Below, piece by piece: positions 22,905-32,434 of a stretch of DNA of 64,000 bases (its first letter is position 1; the number at the start of each line of letters is the position of its first letter). The translations under genes and the position numbers were made by a program. The notes below the pieces were generated by a model. It saw only the letters and a list, made by a program, of their open reading frames with translations. It was not told the DNA's origin and ran no database searches. The DNA is from Pseudacidovorax sp. NFM-22. GTDB lineage: Bacteria > Pseudomonadota > Gammaproteobacteria > Burkholderiales > Burkholderiaceae_C. The stretch lies in assembly GCF_021401245.1 (NCBI RefSeq), contig NZ_JACBFY010000010.1, forward strand, positions 118,057 to 182,056. The letters are read 5' to 3'.

Positions 22905-24419
22905 TCAGGCGTGCAGGCCCAGCCGCTCGAAATACTCGGCGGGCGCATCGTTCTGCTTCATCAGGCGCACGATCTCGCCGCAGAGGCGGTCATGGATGTG
23001 CGCGTCGGTGATCGGGTGCTCCTGGCCCGGATCGGTGGCCAGGTCGAACATCACCGTCACCGTGTCGTTCTGCGCGGCCGGCCCGTGCAGCCGGTAGTTG
23101 GGCGACTTGGGCGTGGCCGGTACGCGCAGCACCGGCGCGCCCTTGGTGAAGGGCAATGGCGGCGCCAGCTGCGCCTCGGCCAGTTCCTCCACCGCGAACA
23201 TCTCCTTCATGTGCATCGGCATCAGCGTGTACTGGTTCAGGCCGGCGCGGTGCATCTCGGGCGGATAGAGGAAGAGGGTGTGGCGCCCGTCGGTGACGTT
23301 GACCGCGCTGCCGAACACGCCGTAGATCGCGGCCGTGCGCACCGTGCATTCGCGCGCCAGCAGCGGCATCAGCGAGACGCCGGTCACCTCCGGCGGCGGC
23401 GCCATGCCGTGCATCTCCAGCAGGGTCGGCATGAGGTCGACCGTCTGCGTGAGCCCCTGCCGGCGCGTGCCGGCCTGGCCGCGGAAGTCCGGGTGGTGGA
23501 CGAACAGCGGGATGTGCGCCACCTCGTCGTAGCAGGGCATCACGTTCTTCGACCACCAGGAGTGCTCGCCCAGCAGGAAGCCGTGGTCGGTGGTCACGAC
23601 CAGGGCCGTGTCCTCCCACATGTGGTGGGCGTCCATGTAGTCGAGCAGGCGGCCGAGCTCGTGGTCGCACAGCGCCACGATGGCCGCGTAGTTGGCGCGC
23701 AGCTCGTCGCATTCCTCGATGGTCTCGCTCACGCGCTTGTAGGGCGGGAAGTCGAAGATCGGCCCCTTGTAGGCGGTGGGATAGTCCTTGCGGAATTCTT
23801 CCGGCGCGTGGAAGGGCTCGTGCGGGTCGAAGGTTTCCAGGTGCAGCAGCCAGTCGGCCGCCTCGCGGTTGCCGTCGAGGAACTCGAAGCCGGCGTCGAA
23901 GCAGCGCACCGACGGGAAGTCGCCGTACGCGCGGATCGACTCGCGGTTGATCATGTGCGCCGAATGCTTGTGACGCCGCTCCTGCGTGAACTGCTTGGGG
24001 TGATACATCTCGCGGAAGCGCTCCCAGGGCGGCTGCACCATGGCCTTCCACGGGTCGCGCTCCTGGCCGCGGATGAACTCGTAGGTGTCGTAGCGGTTGT
24101 GGTACGTGGCGCCCCCATCGCCCCAGTAGTGGTAGTGGTCCGACACCAGGTGCGAGTACACGCCCTGCTTGTGCATCAGCGCCGCGAAGGAGTTGTCGAA
24201 GGGCTCCAGCGGGCCCCAGCCCCGGTGCAGGAAGTTCAGCCGGCCGGTGTGCATGTCGCGCCGCGCCGGCATGCAGGGCAGGCTGCCCACGTAGTGGTTG
24301 TCGAAGGTGACGCAGCGCTCGGCCAGGCGGCGGAAGTTGGGCGTCTTGATGGCGGTGCCGCCGTAGCACTCCAGGCTGCGGCGGTTGAGCGAATCGAAGA
24401 GGAGAAAGATGGTCTTCAT
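22905..24419 (-). CDS. Sulfatase (formylglycine type)
   Basis: 504 aa. The sulfatase motif C-x-P-x-R is C49-M-P-A-R, so C49 should be converted to formylglycine. The metal site is formed by D9 and the late TTDHGFLLGEH stretch. There is no signal peptide: the protein begins at once with the first beta strand (MKTIFLLFDSLNRRS), so it is probably cytoplasmic. Phosphonate monoester hydrolases share these motifs and are an alternative. Start at 24419 is preferred over 24455, which would cross the promoter region. Confidence 0.87.
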   Translation of the reverse strand: MKTIFLLFDSLNRRSLECYGGTAIKTPNFRRLAERCVTFDNHYVGSLPCMPARRDMHTGRLNFLHRGWGPLEPFDNSFAALMHKQGVYSHLVSDHYHYWGDGGATYHNRYDTYEFIRGQERDPWKAMVQPPWERFREMYHPKQFTQERRHKHSAHMINRESIRAYGDFPSVRCFDAGFEFLDGNREAADWLLHLETFDPHEPFHAPEEFRKDYPTAYKGPIFDFPPYKRVSETIEECDELRANYAAIVALCDHELGRLLDYMDAHHMWEDTALVVTTDHGFLLGEHSWWSKNVMPCYDEVAHIPLFVHHPDFRGQAGTRRQGLTQTVDLMPTLLEMHGMAPPPEVTGVSLMPLLARECTVRTAAIYGVFGSAVNVTDGRHTLFLYPPEMHRAGLNQYTLMPMHMKEMFAVEELAEAQLAPPLPFTKGAPVLRVPATPKSPNYRLHGPAAQNDTVTVMFDLATDPGQEHPITDAHIHDRLCGEIVRLMKQNDAPAEYFERLGLHA

Positions 24420-24426
24420 GGCGGTT

Positions 24427-24444
24427 GCACGCCATACTAGGTGC
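24427..24444. promoter_or_regulatory. Candidate LysR box and sulfatase -10
   Basis: GCAC, 10 nt, GTGC dyad in the 74-bp divergent gap. On the minus strand it contains TAGTAT, a -10 for the sulfatase, with TTGGAT 18 nt upstream. A dyad overlapping the target -10 is a usual arrangement for LysR control. Confidence 0.3.
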
Positions 24445-24493
24445 GCATCGCGCATGCATCCAATCGAATCTGCGTGGCCATTTATTGATTCCT

Positions 24494-25504
24494 GTGATCC
24501 ATCCCAACCCCCGGCACCTGCGTGCCTTCGCGGCCCTGGCCGACACCGGCTCCTTCAGCCTGGCCGCCGAGGCGGTGCACCTGGGCCAGCCGGCGCTGAG
24601 CCAGGCCATCGCCAAGCTCGAATCCACGGTGGGCGTGCGCCTGATCGAGCGCACCACGCGGGCGGTGCGGCTCACGCCGGCGGGCGAGGAGTTCCTGGTC
24701 GAGGCCCGCCGCGTGCTGGAGGCCTACGAGCGCCTGATGCTGCGCGGCAGCGAATGGGCGCACCTGCGGCGCGGCCGCATCGAGCTGCTGACGGTGCCCT
24801 CGATGGCGCACCGGCTGCTGCCGGCGCTGGTGCGCGAGTTCACGGCCCAGCACCCGGGCGTGAGCATCGACTTCCATGACCATGCCGACCCGGTGCTGCG
24901 CCAGCGCCTGGACCGTGGCGAGGGCGACCTGGCCATCCTGAGCCAGCGCGGACCGGTGGCCACGCCGGCGCTGCTGCCCTTTCTGCGCGACCGCTTCCGC
25001 GTGGTGCTGCCGCGCCAGCATCCGCTGGCCGCACAGGCGGTGATCGAGGCCTCGCAGCTCGCGGGCGAGCGCCTGATCCTGCTGCGGCGCGGCGCCCTGT
25101 TCCGCTCGTACATGGACGCGGTGATCAGCGGCCTGGCACTGACGCAGGAGCCGATGGAGGTGGAACAGTCCGCCACGCTCACCGGCCTGGTCGAGGCGGG
25201 GCTGGGCGTGTCGCTGCTGCCCTCGCTGTCCTGCCCAAGCCCAGCCTTGCGCTCGGTGGTGAGCCGGCCACTCGCGCGGCCCGAGGTGTCGCGCATCATC
25301 GCCTTCGCGCTGCCGCCCGACCGCGAGCCCATGCCGCCGGTGCAGGCCTTCGTGGCCAGCACCTTCGACTACCTGGCGGCCAACGTCGACAAGCTGCCCG
25401 AAGGCTGCGAGCTGCTGCGCGCCAGCACGCAGCGCATCCGCAAGTTCCTGGCCGCGCGGCCGGCCGTGCCCAGCGTGCGCGCGGCCCGCCGGCTCAAGGC
25501 GTGA
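24494..25504 (+). CDS. LysR-family transcriptional regulator
   Basis: 336 aa. The helix-turn-helix lies in residues 5-65 (HLRAFAALADTGSFSLAAEA, then ALSQAIAKLES). The effector domain follows, with a ~45-residue basic C-terminal extension. No ATG is available; GTG at 24494 is chosen as it precedes the conserved domain, though a TTG at 24425 is possible. It is divergent from the sulfatase and so its likely regulator. Its 3' end overlaps the opposite-strand lipoprotein gene by 11 bp. Confidence 0.87.
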   Translation: MIHPNPRHLRAFAALADTGSFSLAAEAVHLGQPALSQAIAKLESTVGVRLIERTTRAVRLTPAGEEFLVEARRVLEAYERLMLRGSEWAHLRRGRIELLTVPSMAHRLLPALVREFTAQHPGVSIDFHDHADPVLRQRLDRGEGDLAILSQRGPVATPALLPFLRDRFRVVLPRQHPLAAQAVIEASQLAGERLILLRRGALFRSYMDAVISGLALTQEPMEVEQSATLTGLVEAGLGVSLLPSLSCPSPALRSVVSRPLARPEVSRIIAFALPPDREPMPPVQAFVASTFDYLAANVDKLPEGCELLRASTQRIRKFLAARPAVPSVRAARRLKA

Positions 25505-27590
25505 CGTCGAGCGTGACCGGCACCGAGGTCGCGCTGCCCGCCTGGTTGAAGACGGTCACGGTGTAGGTGCCGGCATCGGCCGTGCTCACCGGCGGCAGGC
25601 GCATCGCCGCCGTGGTCGATTCGTTGTAGCCGTTGGGCGAGACGATCACCTGGCCGTTGCGCTGCCACTGGTAGCCCAGGCCCACGCCCTCGGCCTGCAC
25701 CACGAAGCCCACCGCGGTGCCCGCCGACACACGGATCGACTGCGGCTGCGCCGTGATGCGCGGCGCGGGCGCGGCCGTGGCCGAGGTCGACACCAGCATC
25801 TCCGCCTGCGCCAGCACCGTCGGCTGACCCGCCTTGATGGCGCTGTACTGGCCGTTGACGAGCGCACCGCGGCTGCCCACCGCCACGCCGTAGCCGCCGT
25901 TGGTGGCGCTGCTGCTCAGCGTCAGCGTCACGCGGCCGCCGCCCTTGAAGGGCTCCGGCAGGTTGAGCGGCACCTTCTCCGGCGCCCAGGCCACTGTGCG
26001 CGGGTCGATCTGCCAGCTGTGGCTGCGGCCATCGGGCAACTGCAGCCGCGCCACCAGCGGTGCGTTCACGTTGGGTTCCTGGATGGTGGCCGAGGCGGCG
26101 GCCGAGGCCGACTTGTCGGGCGTGCGCTGGAACACCGATGGCAGCACCGCCGCCAGCGTCTCGCCCGCCGGGACGTCCCACGACTGCGACACCGACTTGC
26201 CGCTGTCGATGCCCAGGTTGGCCTGCCAGGCCCGTGCCGGTGTGCTGGGCACCGCCTTGGCGAGCGCGAAGCGCTGCGTCGGCGCCGTGCCGAGCGGCTG
26301 GATGCGGCCATCCGCATCGAACTGCAGCGGCACGGTGTACCAGCCCGACAGCGCCAGGTTGTTGTCGCCCGGCTGGTTCACGCCCGCACCCGGCGCCCCG
26401 GTGGGGCTGGAACGGTAATGCGTGCCCGGCAGGAGGATGTTCATGCCGCCGCGCACGTCGGGCAGCACGAAGGGCGCCTTCATCTGCGCATAGCCCGAGT
26501 CCGAGGACAGCAGCACCGGCTGCAGCGGCGCGGTGGCGGAATCGTCCGCGGGGCTCAGCCAGGGGCCGTGTGGATCGCGGGCGCGCAGGTAGTACAGCCG
26601 GGAGGCCAGGCAGTTGCCGCAGCTGTTGGTGCCCGTGAGATACCACCAGCCGTTGCGGTAGGCCAGGCCGATGCCGCCGCCGATGACATTGCCGGCCACG
26701 GTGATGTCGGTGTGGTCCAGCGTGCCCGTCTTCTCGTCGTTGAGCAGCATGGTGTTGAGCACGCCATGCGAGGTCGCCATGTACGACTTGCCGTCCGGCC
26801 CGGTGGCCAGGGCGAAGTCGACCGGTCCGGCATCGCCCGAGGCGATGGTGGGCTCGAAGGGCGTGCCCCAGGGGCCGTAGGGCGTGGACGACTGCGCCAC
26901 GTAGCGCTTGCCCGTGCGGCCCGACTGCGTGAGGCCGGCCTGCCCGTTGAGGAACCACATGTTGTAGAGCCGCGTCTTGGGCGAATACACCACGCGGGGC
27001 TTCTTCACGTAGTAGTGCTCGCCGGTCAGCGGATCCTGGATGTACTGGTGGCCGCCCACGAGCTTCCAGTTCATCAGGTCGGTGGACGTGTAGACCGTCA
27101 GGCCGCAATAGCGATACGTGGAATTGGGCTGCGTGGGAATCAGCGGGCCGGTGTTGACGCCCGGCGCATAGTTGAAGGCGCCGCAGCTGAACGACGGGCC
27201 GTACAGGTAGTACTGGCCGTCGAAGTACTGCAGGTCGATCTCGTCGACGGCCTGGATGGCATTGCCGTCGACGTCGACGCCGATCGCGATGGGCCCGTAC
27301 GACACCGTCTGCGCCGGCGAGGTCGGCAACCCGTTGTCGCCGGCCAGCGGATCGTCGGCGATGAAGTTGGTGAGCACGGCCTCGGTGACCAGGGCCGGCG
27401 CCGCGGGCGCAGGCGACGGGGCGGAGGTCGCAGGCGGGCTGGGCGCCGGGGCCACCGGTGCGGGCGCGAAGCCCACCGTCGAGCCGCCCCCACCGCCGCA
27501 ACTGGCCAGCAGGAGCAGGCCTGCCAGCGAGGGGATTCGCGCCATGCGCCACGCCGGGGGCGTGCGCAGGCCTGTCATGTCTGCCTTCAT
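25494..27590 (-). CDS. Lipoprotein with GH43-like propeller and Ig-like domain
   Basis: 698 aa. A lipobox LLLLASC puts the lipidated cysteine at residue 31, then come a glycine run and a Pro/Ala linker (to about 75). Residues ~90-400 repeat strands such as DLQYFDGQYYLYGPSF and VDFALATGPDGKSYMATSHG, as in five-bladed GH43/GH32-type propellers. A C-terminal Ig-like domain (about 605-698) follows. Start 27590 has GGAG 8 nt upstream. Probably a surface glycoside hydrolase, but its catalytic acids were not identified and it may only bind glycans. Confidence 0.65.
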   Translation of the reverse strand: MKADMTGLRTPPAWRMARIPSLAGLLLLASCGGGGGSTVGFAPAPVAPAPSPPATSAPSPAPAAPALVTEAVLTNFIADDPLAGDNGLPTSPAQTVSYGPIAIGVDVDGNAIQAVDEIDLQYFDGQYYLYGPSFSCGAFNYAPGVNTGPLIPTQPNSTYRYCGLTVYTSTDLMNWKLVGGHQYIQDPLTGEHYYVKKPRVVYSPKTRLYNMWFLNGQAGLTQSGRTGKRYVAQSSTPYGPWGTPFEPTIASGDAGPVDFALATGPDGKSYMATSHGVLNTMLLNDEKTGTLDHTDITVAGNVIGGGIGLAYRNGWWYLTGTNSCGNCLASRLYYLRARDPHGPWLSPADDSATAPLQPVLLSSDSGYAQMKAPFVLPDVRGGMNILLPGTHYRSSPTGAPGAGVNQPGDNNLALSGWYTVPLQFDADGRIQPLGTAPTQRFALAKAVPSTPARAWQANLGIDSGKSVSQSWDVPAGETLAAVLPSVFQRTPDKSASAAASATIQEPNVNAPLVARLQLPDGRSHSWQIDPRTVAWAPEKVPLNLPEPFKGGGRVTLTLSSSATNGGYGVAVGSRGALVNGQYSAIKAGQPTVLAQAEMLVSTSATAAPAPRITAQPQSIRVSAGTAVGFVVQAEGVGLGYQWQRNGQVIVSPNGYNESTTAAMRLPPVSTADAGTYTVTVFNQAGSATSVPVTLDVTP

Positions 27591-27690
27591 CGGGTTGTCT
27601 CCACGTGCTGATGCATTGCGCATGAACGAGCGCAGCGGCGCGAAGCGTACGGAGGCCCGGGCGGGCTGTGAATTCGATTCTTGCGTGGCA

Positions 27691-27719
27691 CTTATCAGTC
27701 GCGTCGATAGGCCGGCCAA
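27691..27719 (-). promoter_or_regulatory. Candidate promoter for the GH43-like lipoprotein
   Basis: On the minus strand TTGGCC (27714-27719), 17 nt, GATAAG (27691-27696). It lies in the 233-bp gap divergent from the porin; the implied leader is about 95 nt. No clear porin promoter was found in this gap. Confidence 0.3.
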
Positions 27720-27823
27720 GATTCCTCCGACTTTGCCCACGACCATTCGCTCGCGCCGGCCTGCTGCCGGCGCCCATGGTTCCGGCCGACGGCCGGCCGT
27801 GGCTCGAAAGGAACGGAGCAAGA

Positions 27824-28972
27824 ATGAAGAACACCCTCGTCGCCCTGGCCTGCGGCGCGCTCGCCGGGGCCGCATCGGCGCAATCGTCTGTCACCCTCTT
27901 CGGCACCATCGACACGGGCGTGACCTACCAGTCGGCCACGGCCACCGATGCCACCACCGGCCTCACCACGCGCCAGAGCCGCACCAGCCTGGGCAACTCG
28001 GGCTACGGCAACAGCAGCCTGGGCCTGAGGGGCGTCGAGGACCTGGGCGGCGGCCTGGCCGCCAGCTTCTGGCTGGAGGCGCCGCTGTCCACCGACGATG
28101 GCGCCGGCAGCCTGTCGTTCACGCGCCGCTCGACGGTGAGCCTGTCGGGCCGCTTCGGTGAGATCCGCCTCGGCCGCGACCGCACCGCCAACTCGCTGAA
28201 CGACACGATCTTCGACCCCTTCGGCGGCAACGGCTCGGGCGCGAACATCATCGGCGCGGTGAGCTCGGCCGACACCGGCCTGGCAACCAACTACCTGCGC
28301 GCCAGCAACATGGTGAGCTACTTCCTGCCGGCCACGCTGGGCGGCTTCTACGGCAACGTGCAGTACGCGGCGCACGAGAACGTGGACACCAGCACCAGCC
28401 TCACCGGCACCAGCGACGCGGGCCGCTACACCGGCGCGCGCTTCGGCTATGCCAACGGCCCGCTCGACATCGCCCTGGCCACCGGACAGACCACCGTGAC
28501 CGACAGCGGCAGCCTCACCCGCACCGTGCGCCGCAGCAACCTGGGCGCCACCTACGACTTCGGGCCGGTCAAGCTCTTCGGCGAGCTCTCCAACGTGCGC
28601 GACCGCTCCGACACGCTGCAGACCTCGCTCAGCAACAACTACGACGGCTACCTGATCGGCGCCAGCATGCCGGTGGGCGCGGGCCTGATCCGCGCCTCCT
28701 ACGGCCAGGTGCGCTACGACGAAGGCGCGCTCGCGCCGCTCTACGGCGAGGCACCGCGCTCGCGCAAGCTGGCGCTGGGCTACGTGCACAACCTGTCCAA
28801 GCGCACGGCGCTCTACGCCACCGTGGCCCGCATCAGCAACCGCAACGACAGCGCCTACACCGGCAGCCTGTCGGCGGCGGCCACCACCGGCTATGGCTCG
28901 GTGGGCGTGGGCTACAGCGGGCTGCCCAAGTCGTCCACGGGGTACGACTTCGGTATCCGCCACAACTTCTGA
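27824..28972 (+). CDS. Outer-membrane porin, Burkholderia/Neisseria type
   Basis: 382 aa. A 19-residue signal peptide ends ASAQ, followed by SSVTLFGTIDTGVTY, the classic first strand of 16-stranded Gram-negative porins. The domain continues with SLGLRGVEDLGGGL and SLSGRFGEIRLGR, and it ends GYDFGIRHNF with the terminal phenylalanine needed for barrel assembly. The ATG at 27824 has GGAG 6 nt upstream. Only 13 nt separate it from the next gene, so it probably leads the two-component operon. Confidence 0.94.
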   Translation: MKNTLVALACGALAGAASAQSSVTLFGTIDTGVTYQSATATDATTGLTTRQSRTSLGNSGYGNSSLGLRGVEDLGGGLAASFWLEAPLSTDDGAGSLSFTRRSTVSLSGRFGEIRLGRDRTANSLNDTIFDPFGGNGSGANIIGAVSSADTGLATNYLRASNMVSYFLPATLGGFYGNVQYAAHENVDTSTSLTGTSDAGRYTGARFGYANGPLDIALATGQTTVTDSGSLTRTVRRSNLGATYDFGPVKLFGELSNVRDRSDTLQTSLSNNYDGYLIGASMPVGAGLIRASYGQVRYDEGALAPLYGEAPRSRKLALGYVHNLSKRTALYATVARISNRNDSAYTGSLSAAATTGYGSVGVGYSGLPKSSTGYDFGIRHNF

Positions 28973-28985
28973 CCGGGAGGCCGCC

Positions 28986-29528
28986 GTGAGAGCTGGAGCC
29001 CGCACCGACGCCACCGCCTGGCGCACCGCGCCCGCGAGCCTCCCTGCCAACGTGCAGGCGGCCGACACGACGGCCGACCTGCGCGCCGTGCTGGCCGCCA
29101 TGGCGGCCGGGCCGCGCCTGGCGCCGGGCGTGTCCGTCGACTGGCAGTTGCCCGCCCATGCCCTGTGGGTCGCCATGGCGCCGGGCGGCCTGGCGCAGGC
29201 ACTGGGCCGCCTGCTGGCGCTGGCCGCCGAACTGCTGGCGCCCGCTGGCGGCGTGCTGCGTGTGCACGCACGCGCCGAAGGCACCACCGCCGCCGTCTCG
29301 GTGGTGGACGAGCCGGCAGACCGGCAACCGCCCACGCTGGCCCGGCGCGTGCACGGCTTCTCGCAGGCCGTGCATCCGGAGCGCGACGCCGCACTGCGGC
29401 CGCTGGCCGAATGCGCCCAGGCCATCGATGCCCACCGCGGCCGCCTCTATGCCGCCCCTTCGGCCTGGGGCGCGATGGGGGCCACGCTCCGACTGCCCCT
29501 CGTGCCATCCATGAAGGAGCACGCCTGA
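28986..29528 (+). CDS. Degenerate histidine-kinase ATPase-domain-like protein
   Basis: 180 aa, GTG start with GGGAGG 5 nt upstream. No signal peptide or TM. Residues ~55-175 follow the layout of a HATPase_c domain: GGLAQALGRLLALAAELL aligns with the N-box, SVVDEP with the G1 box, and LAECAQAIDAHRGRLYA with the region after G2. The asparagine and glycines that bind ATP are gone, and there is no phospho-acceptor helix. This likeness is my reading, not a database hit. It lies directly upstream of a sensor kinase operon, so it may be a pseudokinase partner. Confidence 0.55.
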   Translation: MRAGARTDATAWRTAPASLPANVQAADTTADLRAVLAAMAAGPRLAPGVSVDWQLPAHALWVAMAPGGLAQALGRLLALAAELLAPAGGVLRVHARAEGTTAAVSVVDEPADRQPPTLARRVHGFSQAVHPERDAALRPLAECAQAIDAHRGRLYAAPSAWGAMGATLRLPLVPSMKEHA

Positions 29529-29751
29529 TGTCCCCCTCGAAGCAAACCGGCCGCGGCTACCGCGCCCTTGGCCCGGTCACCGCCCTCGTCGGCGTGTTCA
29601 GCGGCGCATGGCTCAGCTGGAGCCCGTGCACCGCCGCCCCGCACCCGAGCCACCAGGATTTGTTTACCCTCGGCCCCATCGTCCAGCACGCCCCCCCGCC
29701 CGGCGAGCTGCCCTGGCCCTTCCGGCCGCCGGCGCGGCCGGCGGCAGCCCA

Positions 29752-29764
<13 letters not shown>
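29528..29764 (+). CDS. Small exported or membrane-anchored protein, unknown
   Basis: 78 aa. One hydrophobic stretch at about residues 15-31 could be a signal peptide or anchor. The remainder is rich in proline, with no motif I recognise. The ATG overlaps the previous stop by one base (TGATG) and the 3' end overlaps the sensor kinase start by 13 nt. This packing suggests it is translated, though conservation cannot be judged here. Confidence 0.5.
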
Positions 29765-31301
<1,537 letters not shown>

Positions 31302-31305
<4 letters not shown>

Positions 31306-32000
31306 CCCGCATCCTCATCGTCGAAGACGAAGCCGACATCGCCGACGTGCTGCGCGACTACCTGCGCCGCGAGGGCCACCAGACCGACCATGTGGCCGAC
31401 GGCCGCGAGGCGCTGCGCCACATGCTGGAGACCCCGCCCGACCTCACGCTGCTGGACGTGATGCTGCCGGGCCTGGACGGCCTGTCCGTGCTGCAGCAGG
31501 CGCGGGTGCACACGCAGCACCCGGTGATCATGCTCACGGCCCGCACAGAAGAGGTCGACCGCCTGCTGGGCCTGGCCCACGGTGCCGACGACTACGTGTG
31601 CAAGCCCTTCTCCCCGCGCGAGGTGGTGGCGCGCGTGGCCGCGGTGCTGCGCCGCACGCGCGCACCGCAGGAGGTGGCCGCCGCCGCGCATGGCATGGAG
31701 CTGGACGAGAGCTGCTGGCATGCCTCCCTGGGCGGGCAGCCGCTCAACCTCACGCGGCGCGAGTTCTCGCTGCTGCGCGTGCTGGCCCGGCAGCCGGGGC
31801 GCATCTTCTCGCGCGCACGGCTGCTGGAGTTGGCCTATGAAGACGATGTCGACGTCACCGAGCGCGCCATCGACAGCCATGTGAAGAACCTGCGGCGCAA
31901 GCTGTCGCAGGCGGCGCCCGAGCACGAGTGGATCCGTTCGGTCTACGGCGTGGGCTTCTCCTTCGAGCCGCCTCCAGCGCCGGCCGCACCCCGCGGCTGA
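31302..32000 (+). CDS. OmpR-family response regulator
   Basis: 232 aa. Receiver domain 1-120 with phospho-acceptor D52 (LLDVMLPG) and conserved K in CKPFSP. A winged-helix DNA-binding domain follows, with LTRREFSLLRVLARQPGRIF and VYGVGFSF. It is the cognate partner of the kinase it overlaps. Targets might include the co-transcribed porin; this is inference. A 6-bp GC hairpin without T run follows at 32018-32036. Confidence 0.93.
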
Positions 32001-32146
32001 GCGGCCGCGCGTCCCGTGCCCGCGAGTGTGGCGGGCGCGCGTCGGTCTGCGGCGGAATGTGCACTTTGCCACCCCGCTGCGCAATGCCTCCCAGGTCGGC
32101 GCCAACACTGATGTCTTCCTCGACACACCCAGAAGGGACGCAAGAC

Positions 32147-32395
32147 ATGGCTTCATTCCGACCACTCGCCGCCGCAGGGGCCGCCCTGCTCGTCGCCGGA
32201 CTTTCCGGCTGCATCATGCTGCCGCCACCCCCGCCACCGCAGGCCCATGCCCAGTGCACGATGCGCCCCGCCGGCGGCCCGCCGATGCCGCGCCCCGACG
32301 CGGAGGCAGGCTGCGGCGCGCCACGCCCGGGACCGGGCATGGGCATGGGCTTCGGTGAAGGCGCCATGCCGCGCGGTGGCATGCCCATGCCCTGA
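32147..32395 (+). CDS. Small lipoprotein, Pro/Gly/Met-rich
   Basis: 82 aa. The lipobox is LVAGLSGC with the lipidated cysteine at residue 23. The mature part is a run of prolines followed by a methionine- and glycine-rich tail (GPGMGMGFGEGAMPRGGMP). Met-rich tails occur in copper-binding periplasmic proteins, but no proof exists here. It lies 146 nt after the response regulator and may be one of its targets. Confidence 0.6.
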   Translation: MASFRPLAAAGAALLVAGLSGCIMLPPPPPPQAHAQCTMRPAGGPPMPRPDAEAGCGAPRPGPGMGMGFGEGAMPRGGMPMP

Positions 32396-32434
32396 GCGGC
32401 GCCGCCACGCATCTGGGGCACACTCCGGGCCCCC

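Noticed and set aside
22728..24440. A 570-codon plus-strand frame opposite the sulfatase
   Set aside because: Antisense shadow; the sulfatase frame carries the C-x-P-x-R and metal motifs.
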